From: an uncultured Bacteroidales bacterium
Lineage (GTDB): Bacteria; Bacteroidota; Bacteroidia; Bacteroidales; UBA932
Length of the DNA stretch: 64,000 bases
NCBI GenBank assembly: GCA_949289565.1
Contig: CASEOO010000016.1
Coordinates: 62,001-126,000, forward strand
Direction of reading: 5' to 3'
Part shown: positions 49,101-56,598 of the stretch, piece by piece
Numbering within the stretch: the first letter of the stretch is position 1
How the letters are laid out: the number at the start of each line of letters is the position of its first letter
The notes under the pieces: model-generated
What the model saw: only the letters and a program-made list of their open reading frames with translations
The model's database searches: none
What the model was told of the DNA's origin: nothing
Made by a program: the position numbers and the translations under genes

Positions 49101-49330
49101 TCTACTGCGTGGAAGCGCCTGACGGCATAAGTCCGGCAGGGGAAAGCTCAAAGTCTTTCCTGAGATACAGCGACACGCGGATTTCGGCAGGAATATGCGC
49201 CGATTTCGGCAAATACAGGACTGTATGCATCGGATTTCCGATAGAGGTCCTCACAGAATCAGGATATATAGACAGGATAATCAAGTCAAGTATACAATAT
49301 TTCATAAAACCTTCATGCGATGAACAGTAG
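46181..49330 (+). CDS. Large secreted protein, amidase-like with golvesin-type and fibronectin III domains
   Basis: A 1,049-residue exported protein (signal MRKTAVCAVLWLCLVQAGFAQ). A split N-acetylmuramoyl-alanine-amidase-like catalytic domain is suggested by IALWQSHGQYYE near 160, FALHSDAG near 490 and MLCELLSHQNFADM near 575, which resemble its zinc His and catalytic Glu blocks. Between them lies a golvesin C-terminal-like beta domain (AQWTPDIPERGEYAVYVSY, about 290-380). A fibronectin III domain (about 635-725) and a C-terminal region of unknown fold follow. Bacteroidales homologues are often labelled 'xanthan lyase', which the sequence does not support. It lies 14 bp after VanZ and overlaps the next gene by 11 bp. 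Confidence 0.72.
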   Translation: MRKTAVCAVLWLCLVQAGFAQGKIKDDFEPVCKALDSLIYERTTVKGELQLRSVMKRGNSLDFYFTSSLSDLPWTSDDYRWFCRELKERFPAEYRRYSLGRISSRGESMPALVTGELDNSGRPSATTYRLDGGHAPQKQIVERLDGMTWPDGLDGRHIALWQSHGQYYEQSRGRWEWQRPCLFQTVEDLFTQSFVLPFLVPMLENSGAYVMLPRERDIQKHEIIIDNDSSFRSDTSFKAVSDQTIRLSGQYSEDGEWTDAGTGFADAKAVYSGFDNPFTMGSSRMARCATLDEGTGAFAEAQWTPDIPERGEYAVYVSYKTLPNSTDAAHYTVHHLGGKTEFSVNQKMGGGTWIYLGTFEFAPGTDGCVTLDNIISPVRMAASRKSPKTAGKIAGTVVTADAVKIGGGYGNIARSVEGDSTSVLELSGMPRFTEGARYWLQWAGMDTTLFSQNEMKNDYMDDYMCRGDWVAYMSGGSDVNPKEDGRKIPFDLAFALHSDAGMTSCDSTVGTLAIYTLKSEFKRLLPGGEDRRTSREYANLVQTQIVEDIRELYDTTWNRRFIWDRAYRESRTPSCPAMLCELLSHQNFADMKLGHDPGFKFTVSRAIYKGILKYLSNRYGRRYAVQPLPVNSFSATFTDGKLRLKWRETVDRLEPTASPDGFILQTRIDSDGWDEGKTIEAALREDGTYQADIDYDPGHIYSFRIIAFNSGGKSFPSETLSAGAPTLTWSGKKSVTDSCILVVNNFDRISAPAWFDYPGFAGFDNRLDSGVPYIRDISFTGEMYENRRDSKWASNDRPGFGASFNDCSGGIIAGNTFDYPAVHGRAILDAGYAFCSASANAFCRDTSLSSGIWCLDLICGKQVTVASKGKKPDRFRVFPEAMQKSIIKFTSAGGNVLVSGANIGTDIWDRIYPVAVDSAYRASAIDFAENVLGYSFISNYAGRTGDVEEVPGQVDIPCIEGEQMRFNNVPDEHLYCVEAPDGISPAGESSKSFLRYSDTRISAGICADFGKYRTVCIGFPIEVLTESGYIDRIIKSSIQYFIKPSCDEQ

Positions 49331-50645
49331 AGAATCTGAAATCATAGAACTGATAAAGAAAGAAGTAAAGCCGGCTCTCGGATGCACAGAGCCTATAGCT
49401 GTAGCCCTGGCTGTGGCCAAGGCAGTGGAAATACTGCAGGAAAAATGCATTTGCCCGCATCCTGGGTGGAGGATGGACGCAGATTTCAGCATACAGGTGG
49501 AGGTGAGCGGGAATATTCTGAAAAACGGAATGGGCGTGGGCATTCCAGGAACTGGCATGGTAGGGCTGCACATAGCTTCTGCCCTGGGGGCGGTTTGCGG
49601 CAAGACAGAATACAGGCTGGAAGTGCTGCATGACCTGAATGCAGACGCCATCGACAGGGCAAAAGAGCTGGTGGCCGGAGGGAAAGTCATTGTAAAGCTG
49701 GCCGACACATCGCACAAGCTGTATGTGAAAGCATGTGTGTCTACAGAAAAAGGCCATAAGGCTTCTGCCTTGATAGAAGATGACCATGACAATATCGTGG
49801 AGACATGGTTCGATGACACAGTGCTGAAATGCGCCGGAACTGAAGCAGGAAATGCGGAAGAGGGTGGCAAGAGCACGCTTGACTACCATCTGACAGTCAG
49901 GGAAATACTCGATTTCGCCTCCACCGTGCCATTCGAGAATATCCGTTTCATCCTTGAATCCAAGGACATGAATCTCGCACTGGCACATGAAGGACTGGAA
50001 TCCAGCTATGGTATGCGTGTAGGGCACACAATACTGTCAGAAAAATACAGGCCGGTTTTCGGCACTGATTTCATGAGTTATGCCATGGCGATGACTGCCG
50101 CGGCTTCCGATGCCAGGATGGCCGGATGCACCCTGCCTGCCATGAGCAATTCAGGCAGCGGAAACCAGGGAATCACTGTCACTATGCCTGTGATAGCTTA
50201 CAGCCTGAAATATGATGTGTCAGATGAACAGCTGGCCCGGGCTCTGGCTCTCAGCCATCTGGTGGCCATCCATATAAAGGGATATCTCGGAAAGCTTTCC
50301 GCCCTTTGCGGATGCGTAATAGCTTCGACAGGGGCCGCCTGCGGGATAGTTTATCTCCGTGGAGGTTCTTATGAACAGATATGCTCGGCTATCAAGAATA
50401 TGATAGGAAACATCACAGGCATGGTATGCGACGGCGCAAAGGTAGGTTGTGCTCTCAAAGTGGCGTCCGGAGTATCTTGCGCCTTGCAGTCAGCAGTGCT
50501 GGCTATGGAGGGGATATGTATATCGGAGAGTGACGGCATCATAGAGAAAGATATCGAGAAAACCATCAGGAATCTCGGCGAGATAGGGTCAAAGGGGATG
50601 CAGAGTACGGATAATATGATACTGGATATTATGGTTTGCAAGTAA
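49320..50645 (+). CDS. UPF0597 / L-cysteine desulfidase family protein (CyuA/YhaM-like)
   Basis: A 441-residue cytoplasmic protein of the family related to the alpha subunit of iron-sulfur L-serine dehydratase, including L-cysteine desulfidase. It opens with VKPALGCTEPIAVALA (15-30) carrying the conserved GCTEP cysteine. Further cluster ligands are likely in SNSGSGNQGITVTMPV near 278, ASTGAACGIVY near 335 and MVCDGAKVGCALKVASG near 362. It would release ammonia, pyruvate and sulfide from cysteine, or ammonia and pyruvate from serine; substrate unproven. The start overlaps the 3' end of the upstream gene by 11 bp. Convergent with the GNAT gene (6-bp gap). Confidence 0.87.
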   Translation: MNSRESEIIELIKKEVKPALGCTEPIAVALAVAKAVEILQEKCICPHPGWRMDADFSIQVEVSGNILKNGMGVGIPGTGMVGLHIASALGAVCGKTEYRLEVLHDLNADAIDRAKELVAGGKVIVKLADTSHKLYVKACVSTEKGHKASALIEDDHDNIVETWFDDTVLKCAGTEAGNAEEGGKSTLDYHLTVREILDFASTVPFENIRFILESKDMNLALAHEGLESSYGMRVGHTILSEKYRPVFGTDFMSYAMAMTAAASDARMAGCTLPAMSNSGSGNQGITVTMPVIAYSLKYDVSDEQLARALALSHLVAIHIKGYLGKLSALCGCVIASTGAACGIVYLRGGSYEQICSAIKNMIGNITGMVCDGAKVGCALKVASGVSCALQSAVLAMEGICISESDGIIEKDIEKTIRNLGEIGSKGMQSTDNMILDIMVCK

Positions 50646-50651
50646 TGGCCT

Positions 50652-51794
50652 TTAGGGGAGGTTGGAAAGGGGTTTGGCGTAGACGCGGCGACGCTTATGG
50701 ATCTCGCTGTCGAAAGCAGACCATAGAGACTGCACTTTCGTATTGGTCTCAAGCTCGGGATTGCTTTCGGCATATTTGAAGCCGAGCTTGATCAGGGTCG
50801 GAATCAAATCGCAGAACATCACTGAATTCAGCCCTTTGTTCCTGTACTCTGGCTTCACTGCGACAAGCAGCAGATCCAATGTATCCGGGCGATTCATATA
50901 GAGAGCATTGAGAAGGTGTGCCCAGCCGAACGGGAACAGCTTCCCTTGCGCACGCCTGAGAGCCTTGGAAAGCGATGGAAGCGTGACGCCGCAAGCCACC
51001 AGCTCACCTGCCTCGTCTTCAATGAAAGAGACCATCCGCAAGTCTATGAATGTCAGATACTGGCTTACATACTGGTTCATCTGCCTCTCAGAGAGCAAGG
51101 AATAGCCATACAAATCCTTGTAGCACTCGTTTATCAGACGGAACATCTTCTGCCCATACTTCTCCCGATGCACGTCCTTCATGGTCAGCTTTCTGGTTCT
51201 GAGCCTGTTCTTCTCCAGAACAAGCCGCCCCATCTTCTCATATCTTTCCGGCAGAGACTCAGGCAGTTTTATAAGATATTCCACCCAGTCCACTTCTTTC
51301 CGGAAACCGAGCTTCTCGAAAAAAGCAGGATAGTACTCATGATTGTATATGGTAATCATCGTGCCCATACGGTCAAAGCCTTCCACGAGCATTCCTTCCG
51401 GGTCGAAGTCAGTAAATCCAAGCGGCCCGGCTATATCAGTCATTCCGCGTTCCTTTCCCCAGGCTTCTACTGCTGACAGCAATGCCTTGAGCACTTCTAT
51501 GTCTTCAATGAAATCTATCCATCCGAACCGGACCTGCTTTACTTTCCAGGCTTCGTTCGCACGGTGGTTTATGATAGCGGCCACTCGTCCGGCCGGCTTG
51601 CCATCTTTCCATGCAATAAAATAATCTGCCTCGCAGAACTCGAAAGCATGATTTTTCTTGCTGTCCAGAGTGGCGACATCGTCTGACACCAGGCTGGGCA
51701 CATAGCACGGATGATTTCTATACAGTTTATTTGCAAAGTTCACGAAAGTGCGCATCTCTTTCGAGGTGGACACCTTCTTCACTGAAATCGGCAT
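50652..51794 (-). CDS. GNAT-fold N-acetyltransferase-like protein
   Basis: A 380-residue protein found in Bacteroidetes as 'N-acetyltransferase' or, misleadingly, 'GTP cyclohydrolase'. It has two GNAT-like halves: residues about 1-180 (FIAWKDGKPAGRVAAIINHRAN, DIAGPLGFTDFDPEGMLVEGF, YYPAFFEKLGF) and about 200-375 (MVSFIEDEAGELVACGVTLPS, LLLVAVKPEYRNKGLNSVMF, which resembles the acetyl-CoA-binding R-x2-G-x-G/A loop). Substrate unknown. Monocistronic, with a variant -7 element 34 bp upstream. Convergent with the CyuA-like gene. Confidence 0.75.
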   Translation of the reverse strand: MPISVKKVSTSKEMRTFVNFANKLYRNHPCYVPSLVSDDVATLDSKKNHAFEFCEADYFIAWKDGKPAGRVAAIINHRANEAWKVKQVRFGWIDFIEDIEVLKALLSAVEAWGKERGMTDIAGPLGFTDFDPEGMLVEGFDRMGTMITIYNHEYYPAFFEKLGFRKEVDWVEYLIKLPESLPERYEKMGRLVLEKNRLRTRKLTMKDVHREKYGQKMFRLINECYKDLYGYSLLSERQMNQYVSQYLTFIDLRMVSFIEDEAGELVACGVTLPSLSKALRRAQGKLFPFGWAHLLNALYMNRPDTLDLLLVAVKPEYRNKGLNSVMFCDLIPTLIKLGFKYAESNPELETNTKVQSLWSAFDSEIHKRRRVYAKPLSNLP

Positions 51795-51827
51795 AAGTTC
51801 AGGGTTTGGTAGGTTTTAATACATTCG

Positions 51828-51835
51828 CGAAGATA
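51828..51835 (-). promoter_or_regulatory. Candidate -7 element for the GNAT gene
   Basis: TATCTTCG on the minus strand, one base off TAnnTTTG, 34 bp upstream of the ATG. Confidence 0.4.
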
Positions 51836-51889
51836 ATGCATTATCCCTTTCCCGCCAAAAATTTTTCATCGCCCGGACAGGCAAGACCA

Positions 51890-52813
51890 TCAGGAGCATT
51901 CACATGAGCCGCATCGGCATCCTTTTTCTTCGCATTCGATGGTGGTGTGGCAGACGCCTGCGCGGCTGAAGACGGCCCTCGCTTCTGCTTTCGCATCTTC
52001 CATCCGGCCGACATCGGACAGGACCAGATGCACTGTGGCGGCATTCTCGGTAGTGCTCATCGGCCACACATGAAGATGATGCCAGCTGTCCACTCCCCTG
52101 AGATGCGACAAGCCATCCTCTATCTGGCTGATGTCGACTGATTCAGGCACAGCATCTATGGACAGGAACAGGCTCTCTTTCAGCATATTGAAAGTAGAAA
52201 TCAGGATGATGCCCGCTATGACGAGGCTTATAGCAGGATCTATCCAGAAAAGGCCTGTAAAGCTGATCACTATGCCGGAAACCACAACGCCGGCAGATAC
52301 CAGAGTGTCCATGGCCATGTGCAGGAAAGCTCCCCTGACATTCAGGTCTTTCCCCTGGTCCCGCATCAGCAGCCATGCTGTAAGGCCATTTATGACGATG
52401 CCTGCTCCTGCCGTCCAGGATATGACAGCTCCGGAAACATCCTGCGGATGGCTGATCCTGGATATGCTTTCAATGATGATAGCCCCGACGGCCAGAAGAA
52501 GGATGACCGCATTCAGCAATGACGCCAGGACAGTGGCTTTCTTGCGGCCATAAGTGAATTTTCTGTCAGGCTTTACTGAGGCCATCTTAATAGCGAAAAG
52601 CGCTATGACCAGGCTGAATACATCGCTCAGATTATGTCCTGCATCAGAAAGCAGGCCTACTGAATTCGACATAAAGCCTGCGATGGCTTCAATGCCTGTA
52701 AAAAGCAGGTTCAGCACGATGCAGAGTATAAAAATCTTGCTGACAGATGACGGTATGTGATGGTGATGGCGGCCGGCATGGCCGCAAGTGCCAGATGTGT
52801 GCTTCATATTCAT
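51890..52813 (-). CDS. Cation diffusion facilitator family metal exporter
   Basis: Proton-coupled exporter of Zn2+ or related divalent metals in the inner membrane, 307 residues. A histidine-rich N-terminus (GHAGRHHHHIP, 14-24) precedes six transmembrane helices. The second has the metal site SVGLLSDAGHNLSDVFSL near 51 (HxxxD) and the fifth has FLHMAMDTLVSAGVV near 165. The cytoplasmic C-terminal domain holds GVDSWHHLHVWPMSTTENAATVHLV, and the chain ends in a cysteine-rich tail (ECEEKGCRCGSCECS), which may add metal sensing. Divergent from the pseudouridine synthase gene across the hairpin array. Confidence 0.92.
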   Translation of the reverse strand: MNMKHTSGTCGHAGRHHHHIPSSVSKIFILCIVLNLLFTGIEAIAGFMSNSVGLLSDAGHNLSDVFSLVIALFAIKMASVKPDRKFTYGRKKATVLASLLNAVILLLAVGAIIIESISRISHPQDVSGAVISWTAGAGIVINGLTAWLLMRDQGKDLNVRGAFLHMAMDTLVSAGVVVSGIVISFTGLFWIDPAISLVIAGIILISTFNMLKESLFLSIDAVPESVDISQIEDGLSHLRGVDSWHHLHVWPMSTTENAATVHLVLSDVGRMEDAKAEARAVFSRAGVCHTTIECEEKGCRCGSCECS

Positions 52814-52874
52814 AGTATATTCTTTTTCTCCGGCGCCTCAAGGCTGTTTTACGCCCGGCTCCGGAAACCTCGGG

Positions 52875-52882
52875 CAAATATA
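52875..52882 (-). promoter_or_regulatory. -7 element for the CDF exporter
   Basis: TATATTTG on the minus strand, exact TAnnTTTG, 62 bp upstream of the ATG. A TTTG lies upstream but only 14 nt away, short of the usual 19. Confidence 0.5.
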
Positions 52883-52907
52883 GGGAGCATTTTAAGCAAA
52901 TTAGTTG

Positions 52908-52915
52908 TAAATTTG
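52908..52915 (+). promoter_or_regulatory. -7 element for the pseudouridine synthase gene
   Basis: TAAATTTG, exact TAnnTTTG. Transcription from about 52922 would place the whole hairpin array in the 5' leader. Confidence 0.5.
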
Positions 52916-52930
52916 CGGTCTGACGGGAAA

Positions 52931-53014
52931 ATTGCCGGAGGGCACAAGAAAACATTGCCGGAAGGCAGAAAAAAAATTGCCGCCAGGCATATAATAACAT
53001 TGCCGTCAGGCACT
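52931..53014 (+). repeat. Four tandem 22-23 bp mini-hairpin repeats
   Basis: Units start at 52931, 52954, 52976 and 52999, each reading ATTGCC-N4-GGCA followed by an A-rich spacer; a fifth partial ATTGC begins at 53020. The stem TGCC/GGCA is invariant while the four-base loop changes (GGAG, GGAA, GCCA, GTCA) and spacers differ, so the selected feature is the palindrome, not the sequence as a whole. The array ends 15 bp before the RluA-family ATG. Confidence 0.85.
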
Positions 53015-53029
53015 TGAAAATTGCTGAAT

Positions 53030-53875
53030 ATGGAAATCACAGTGAAAAACGGCGGTCCGCTTCTGGAATATCTGTACTCATCTCTCGCGCCGCAGAGCAG
53101 GACGAGCATCAAATCTTTGCTTACGCGTTCAAGGATATCTGTCAACGGGCAAGTGACTACAGCTTTTGACTATATGCTGAAGCCTGGCGACAGAATTGAT
53201 GTAAATTCGAACAGGAAAGCAACATTCGAAGACAGGAATCTGAAGATAGTTTATGAGGACAAATGGCTGATAGTGGCGGACAAGCGGAACGGGCTTCCGA
53301 CGATTTCAACTGGCAGAGAGAACGAAGTCACAGCATATTCCGTTTTATTCGCTTATATGGAATCAAAGGTGGAGAACGGGCGTATTTTCATAGTTCACAG
53401 GCTGGACAGAGACACTTCCGGACTGCTGGTGTTCGCCAAGGATGAGCAGACGAAGCTCATGCTGCAGGAAAACTGGAACCAGAATGTCGTCGAAAGAAAA
53501 TATATCGGGGTGTGCGAAGGAAATTTCACCCATAAGCAGGGACGGATTGTTTCCTGGCTGAAAGAGAATCCGAAATCGTTGAAAATGAGCTCGTCACCTG
53601 TAGACAACGGAGGTCTGAGAGCAGTCACGCACTATCATGTGCTGGAACAAAGAAAGGGGCTGTCACTTCTGGAAATCGAGCTGGAGACCGGAAGGAAAAA
53701 CCAGATACGCGTGCAGCTGGCTTCTGAGGGGCATCCGATAGCAGGCGACAAGAAATACGGGGCTCATGTGAATCCTTTCGGCCGGCTGGCCTTGCATGCC
53801 GCGACTCTGTCATTCCGGCATCCGCACACTGGAAAAGTCCTGACGTTCACTTCGCCGATGCCGTTTCATTTATAA
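53030..53875 (+). CDS. RluA-family RNA pseudouridine synthase
   Basis: A 281-residue enzyme converting specific uridines in RNA to pseudouridine. An N-terminal S4-type RNA-binding domain (about 10-65, SRTSIKSLLTRSRISVNGQVTT) precedes the catalytic domain with FIVHRLDRDTSGLLVFAKDE (catalytic Asp, about 125-145), the YIGVCEG strand and LELETGRKNQIRVQLASEGHPIAGDKKYG near 220-250. The target (23S rRNA or tRNA) cannot be told. ATG 53030 is used; a TTG at 53021 is possible. The leader carries the four-unit hairpin array. Confidence 0.92.
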   Translation: MEITVKNGGPLLEYLYSSLAPQSRTSIKSLLTRSRISVNGQVTTAFDYMLKPGDRIDVNSNRKATFEDRNLKIVYEDKWLIVADKRNGLPTISTGRENEVTAYSVLFAYMESKVENGRIFIVHRLDRDTSGLLVFAKDEQTKLMLQENWNQNVVERKYIGVCEGNFTHKQGRIVSWLKENPKSLKMSSSPVDNGGLRAVTHYHVLEQRKGLSLLEIELETGRKNQIRVQLASEGHPIAGDKKYGAHVNPFGRLALHAATLSFRHPHTGKVLTFTSPMPFHL

Positions 53876-53982
53876 AAACTGGATTCGCAGATGGGAAAGA
53901 CAATCCGGCATTGCTGAAACGATGCCTCGTGTCATTTATCTTTAAAAACTGAATTCCAGCTGATTCTAAAATAAATAATATC

Positions 53983-54030
53983 GGGAGCGGGTTTTCAGGC
54001 CAATGCCAGAATCCCCGCTCCCAATGTTTT
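53983..54030 (-). terminator. Terminator between the pseudouridine synthase and the SusCD operon
   Basis: GGGAGCGGG (53983-53991) pairs with CCCGCTCCC (54014-54022) around a 22-nt loop, with TTTT soon after on the plus strand. It lies between the two convergent transcripts and may serve both. Confidence 0.65.
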
Positions 54031-54050
54031 CGATGCCCATGCCAGCTATG

Positions 54051-54515
54051 CTACAGCCAGCCTCCGGCAGAAGCGTCTTCTCCGGAAGAACGGAATTCCA
54101 CCGCATCGGAAATCACTTCTTCAGGGATGGTTTCCTTTTCGTATGTACAGACTTCGCCTGAAGCATTTGCTGCTGTGAGGGTCAGTGTATTTCCGTCCAC
54201 GGCGGCCTCATAGGAACTGCCCCACAGGATATCTCCGTTGTAGGTCCCGCTGACCTGTGTTCCGGTCACGGTATAACGGCCGTATTTCAGACGGTAGCGG
54301 CCCTCCCCTATCTTCTGATAGAGTTCGAAATCGCCGGCGGCCCTGAAATCGATATAGACATCTATCCCTTCCGACTCTATGTCGATTTTGTCGGAAGACA
54401 CCAGATGCCACTGGCCGGAAATATCGGCATTGGCCGGAGTTTCATCTTTCTTGCAGGCCGCCACCGCCGTCACAGCCAGTGCCAGTCCCAGAATCTTAAG
54501 TGCTATATTTTTCAT
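54051..54515 (-). CDS. Lipocalin-like small lipoprotein
   Basis: A 154-residue lipoprotein from ATG 54515 (signal MKNIALKILGLALAVTAVAAC, lipid Cys21, then KKDE). The mature part resembles the lipocalin-like domains common in Bacteroides lipoproteins: ISGQWHLVSSDKI, then strands VYIDFRAAGDFELYQK, GRYRLKYGRYTVTGTQVSGTYNG, NTLTLTAA. It is the last gene of the SusC-SusD-subtilase run, 17 bp after the subtilase stop. Its function is unknown; it may bind a small ligand or assist the protease. Confidence 0.75.
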   Translation of the reverse strand: MKNIALKILGLALAVTAVAACKKDETPANADISGQWHLVSSDKIDIESEGIDVYIDFRAAGDFELYQKIGEGRYRLKYGRYTVTGTQVSGTYNGDILWGSSYEAAVDGNTLTLTAANASGEVCTYEKETIPEEVISDAVEFRSSGEDASAGGWL

Positions 54516-54532
54516 TTCTATCATATTAATGA

Positions 54533-56596
54533 TTACAGCCATCCGTTGTTCGCTGCGGCTACGCCTCGGGTGACTATGGAGATTTCCTTGGAGATCTCCT
54601 GACCGCCGTTTATCGATTCATTGCCGACATTTGTTCCGCCGCCTACCGCGCGGACAGTCAGTTTGCCTGACCCGAACTTCGTCGGATGTATGAGCAGTTT
54701 TCCGTCCTGAATCGAAGGCTTGGCGTCAAGGCCGAGAGAAGCCATGTCCGCATCTGAAATATCTACGCCGAGATAAGTCAGGCCGTCAGCTCCGCCTCCG
54801 AAATATTCATCCAGGCTCAGCGACTGTTCTTCACCTGCCACTGCCATGATGCAAGGAGTCCCTTCTATCTGCATGAGCAGACGCCAGGCATCGATGCTTC
54901 CTGTACCCATGTATGTCCTGTAATTGCTCAGATTCATCTGCATGAGAGCACCGTTGTCGGCACGGAGAGAACGCTTGGAACCTTCCAGCATGCCGTCCAG
55001 ATCATTCACGGAGGAGAGTATCATGGAAACGAACTGCTCCCTGGTATAATGCTTGCCCAGCTTCTTTGCATATGCAAGTCCCAGCGCAGCCACGCCGCTC
55101 ACATGAGGACAGGCCATGGAAGTCCCCTGCATGTACGCATACGTCTCACGCTCCCATTCCCCGTCAGTAAAGCCTTCCGGGATAGTGGAAAGGACACAAG
55201 CGGATATGTTCGTCTCCCCGCCGGTGCCTGATTCTCCGCCAGGTGCGGCGATGTTGCTGCCGTAACCATAGTTCGTATACAAGGCCGGAAGTCCGTCAGC
55301 GCCCAGAGCCGTCACGCAAATGCAGTCGGTATATGCCCCGGGATAGCAAATGGTGCCTGTATAATTGTTGCCTGCTGAAAATATGGCAAGTCCGCCGTCA
55401 ATATACGGGCTGAAATTGTCATTGTTGTTCAGGAAGTCATCCAATGCCATCGCCTGCGCCTCGGCAGGACCTGTCTTGTAATCCATGTCATTCCTGTAAG
55501 CTCCGGGATCAAAGCCGAAAGAGCCCTGGATAATGACGGCACCCTGGTCTTTAGCATATTTGAACGCCGCAGCTACCTGGTCGACTGTCGCATACAGCTC
55601 GCCTTCGAAAATCTGGCATGTGATCATGCGGACTCCGTCATTGTTTCCTGTCCCGCCGGCCACTCCGCATACTCCTATCCCGTTGTTGTTCTCGGCAGCC
55701 ACAGTTCCGGCTACATGTGTACCGTGTCCTGAACCCCTGTCCCATCTGACAGGCTGGTAATCATCATAGCAGAAATTCACTCCATGGATATCATCCACAT
55801 AGCCGTTCCCGTCATCATCCACCCCAGGTTCTCCGTTCAGTTCAGCTTCATTCGTCCACATGTTGTTTTTCAGGTCAGGATGGTCATACCAGACTCCGTC
55901 ATCTATCACGGCTACGATGATTTCCCTGTCACCTCCTGTCAGACGCCATGCGTCCAATACATTGATGTCCGCGCCTTCCCTCGCTGTCCTGCACACCGAG
56001 CCGTCATTCGAGTAATGCCACTGGTCTGCAAGTCCGGGATCATTGAAGACAGGAGACTGCCCGGCGGCAACAGCTGAAGAAGAAATCCTTCTCCCAGGTC
56101 CCTGATACGGATATACCTGAGGCTCCACCGCAGGATAAACTATAGTGTTGTACTGCACCGCCTGGACATGAGGCAGGGAGGCGAGAGTCTCTGACATCTG
56201 CACAAGGCTTTTCTCCGGGGAGAAAGTCACCTTGAACCATCTGTGATACTTGTAATCCGACCCTGATGATTTGGTCAGGACCTCGCGGTCACTGCCAGGG
56301 AAGATCCGCCTGATACAGGCATCGTCCGCCTCCGGCAAAACAGATTCTGCCGATACCGAAGACCCGTCCGAAGGAACCAGAGCCGCCAGTTCGGAAGCGA
56401 ATTCCTCATCTACATAAATCAGAAGTGAGCCAGAGGCGGCATCGGATGCTGAGCCCAGTATCTTTGAAGCAATATTGTCAGAATCTCCCGGATTTACGGA
56501 AGATTCTGACACAGAACATGCCGCAACGGCAAAAATCATGGCCGCCGCGGCCGCCGGCATGGATATCCGGCTCATTATGGTTTTAATTCTTTTCAT
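54533..56596 (-). CDS. Subtilisin-like serine protease lipoprotein (S8 family)
   Basis: A 687-residue lipoprotein from ATG 56596 (an upstream TTG at 56602 is less likely). Lipobox AVAAC gives Cys27. An N-terminal inhibitor-like pro-region spans about 50-150. The subtilase catalytic domain spans about 195-560, with Asp232 (VAVIDDGVW), His291 (SGHGTHVAGT), oxyanion Asn410 (FSAGNN) and Ser493 (GTSMACPHVSG), so the triad is intact. A C-terminal Ig-like domain (about 590-685) follows. As a probable surface lipoprotein next to SusCD it should cut proteins into peptides for import. Confidence 0.92.
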   Translation of the reverse strand: MKRIKTIMSRISMPAAAAAMIFAVAACSVSESSVNPGDSDNIASKILGSASDAASGSLLIYVDEEFASELAALVPSDGSSVSAESVLPEADDACIRRIFPGSDREVLTKSSGSDYKYHRWFKVTFSPEKSLVQMSETLASLPHVQAVQYNTIVYPAVEPQVYPYQGPGRRISSSAVAAGQSPVFNDPGLADQWHYSNDGSVCRTAREGADINVLDAWRLTGGDREIIVAVIDDGVWYDHPDLKNNMWTNEAELNGEPGVDDDGNGYVDDIHGVNFCYDDYQPVRWDRGSGHGTHVAGTVAAENNNGIGVCGVAGGTGNNDGVRMITCQIFEGELYATVDQVAAAFKYAKDQGAVIIQGSFGFDPGAYRNDMDYKTGPAEAQAMALDDFLNNNDNFSPYIDGGLAIFSAGNNYTGTICYPGAYTDCICVTALGADGLPALYTNYGYGSNIAAPGGESGTGGETNISACVLSTIPEGFTDGEWERETYAYMQGTSMACPHVSGVAALGLAYAKKLGKHYTREQFVSMILSSVNDLDGMLEGSKRSLRADNGALMQMNLSNYRTYMGTGSIDAWRLLMQIEGTPCIMAVAGEEQSLSLDEYFGGGADGLTYLGVDISDADMASLGLDAKPSIQDGKLLIHPTKFGSGKLTVRAVGGGTNVGNESINGGQEISKEISIVTRGVAAANNGWL

Positions 56597-56598
56597 AA

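Noticed and set aside
46181..49330. Xanthan lyase
   Set aside because: No polysaccharide lyase family 8 features were seen; motifs are closer to amidase-type zinc hydrolases with golvesin and fibronectin domains.
52931..53014. Tandem repeats considered as a CRISPR array
   Set aside because: Units are 22-23 bp with only the palindrome conserved and A-rich spacers of 7-9 bp; no cas genes nearby.
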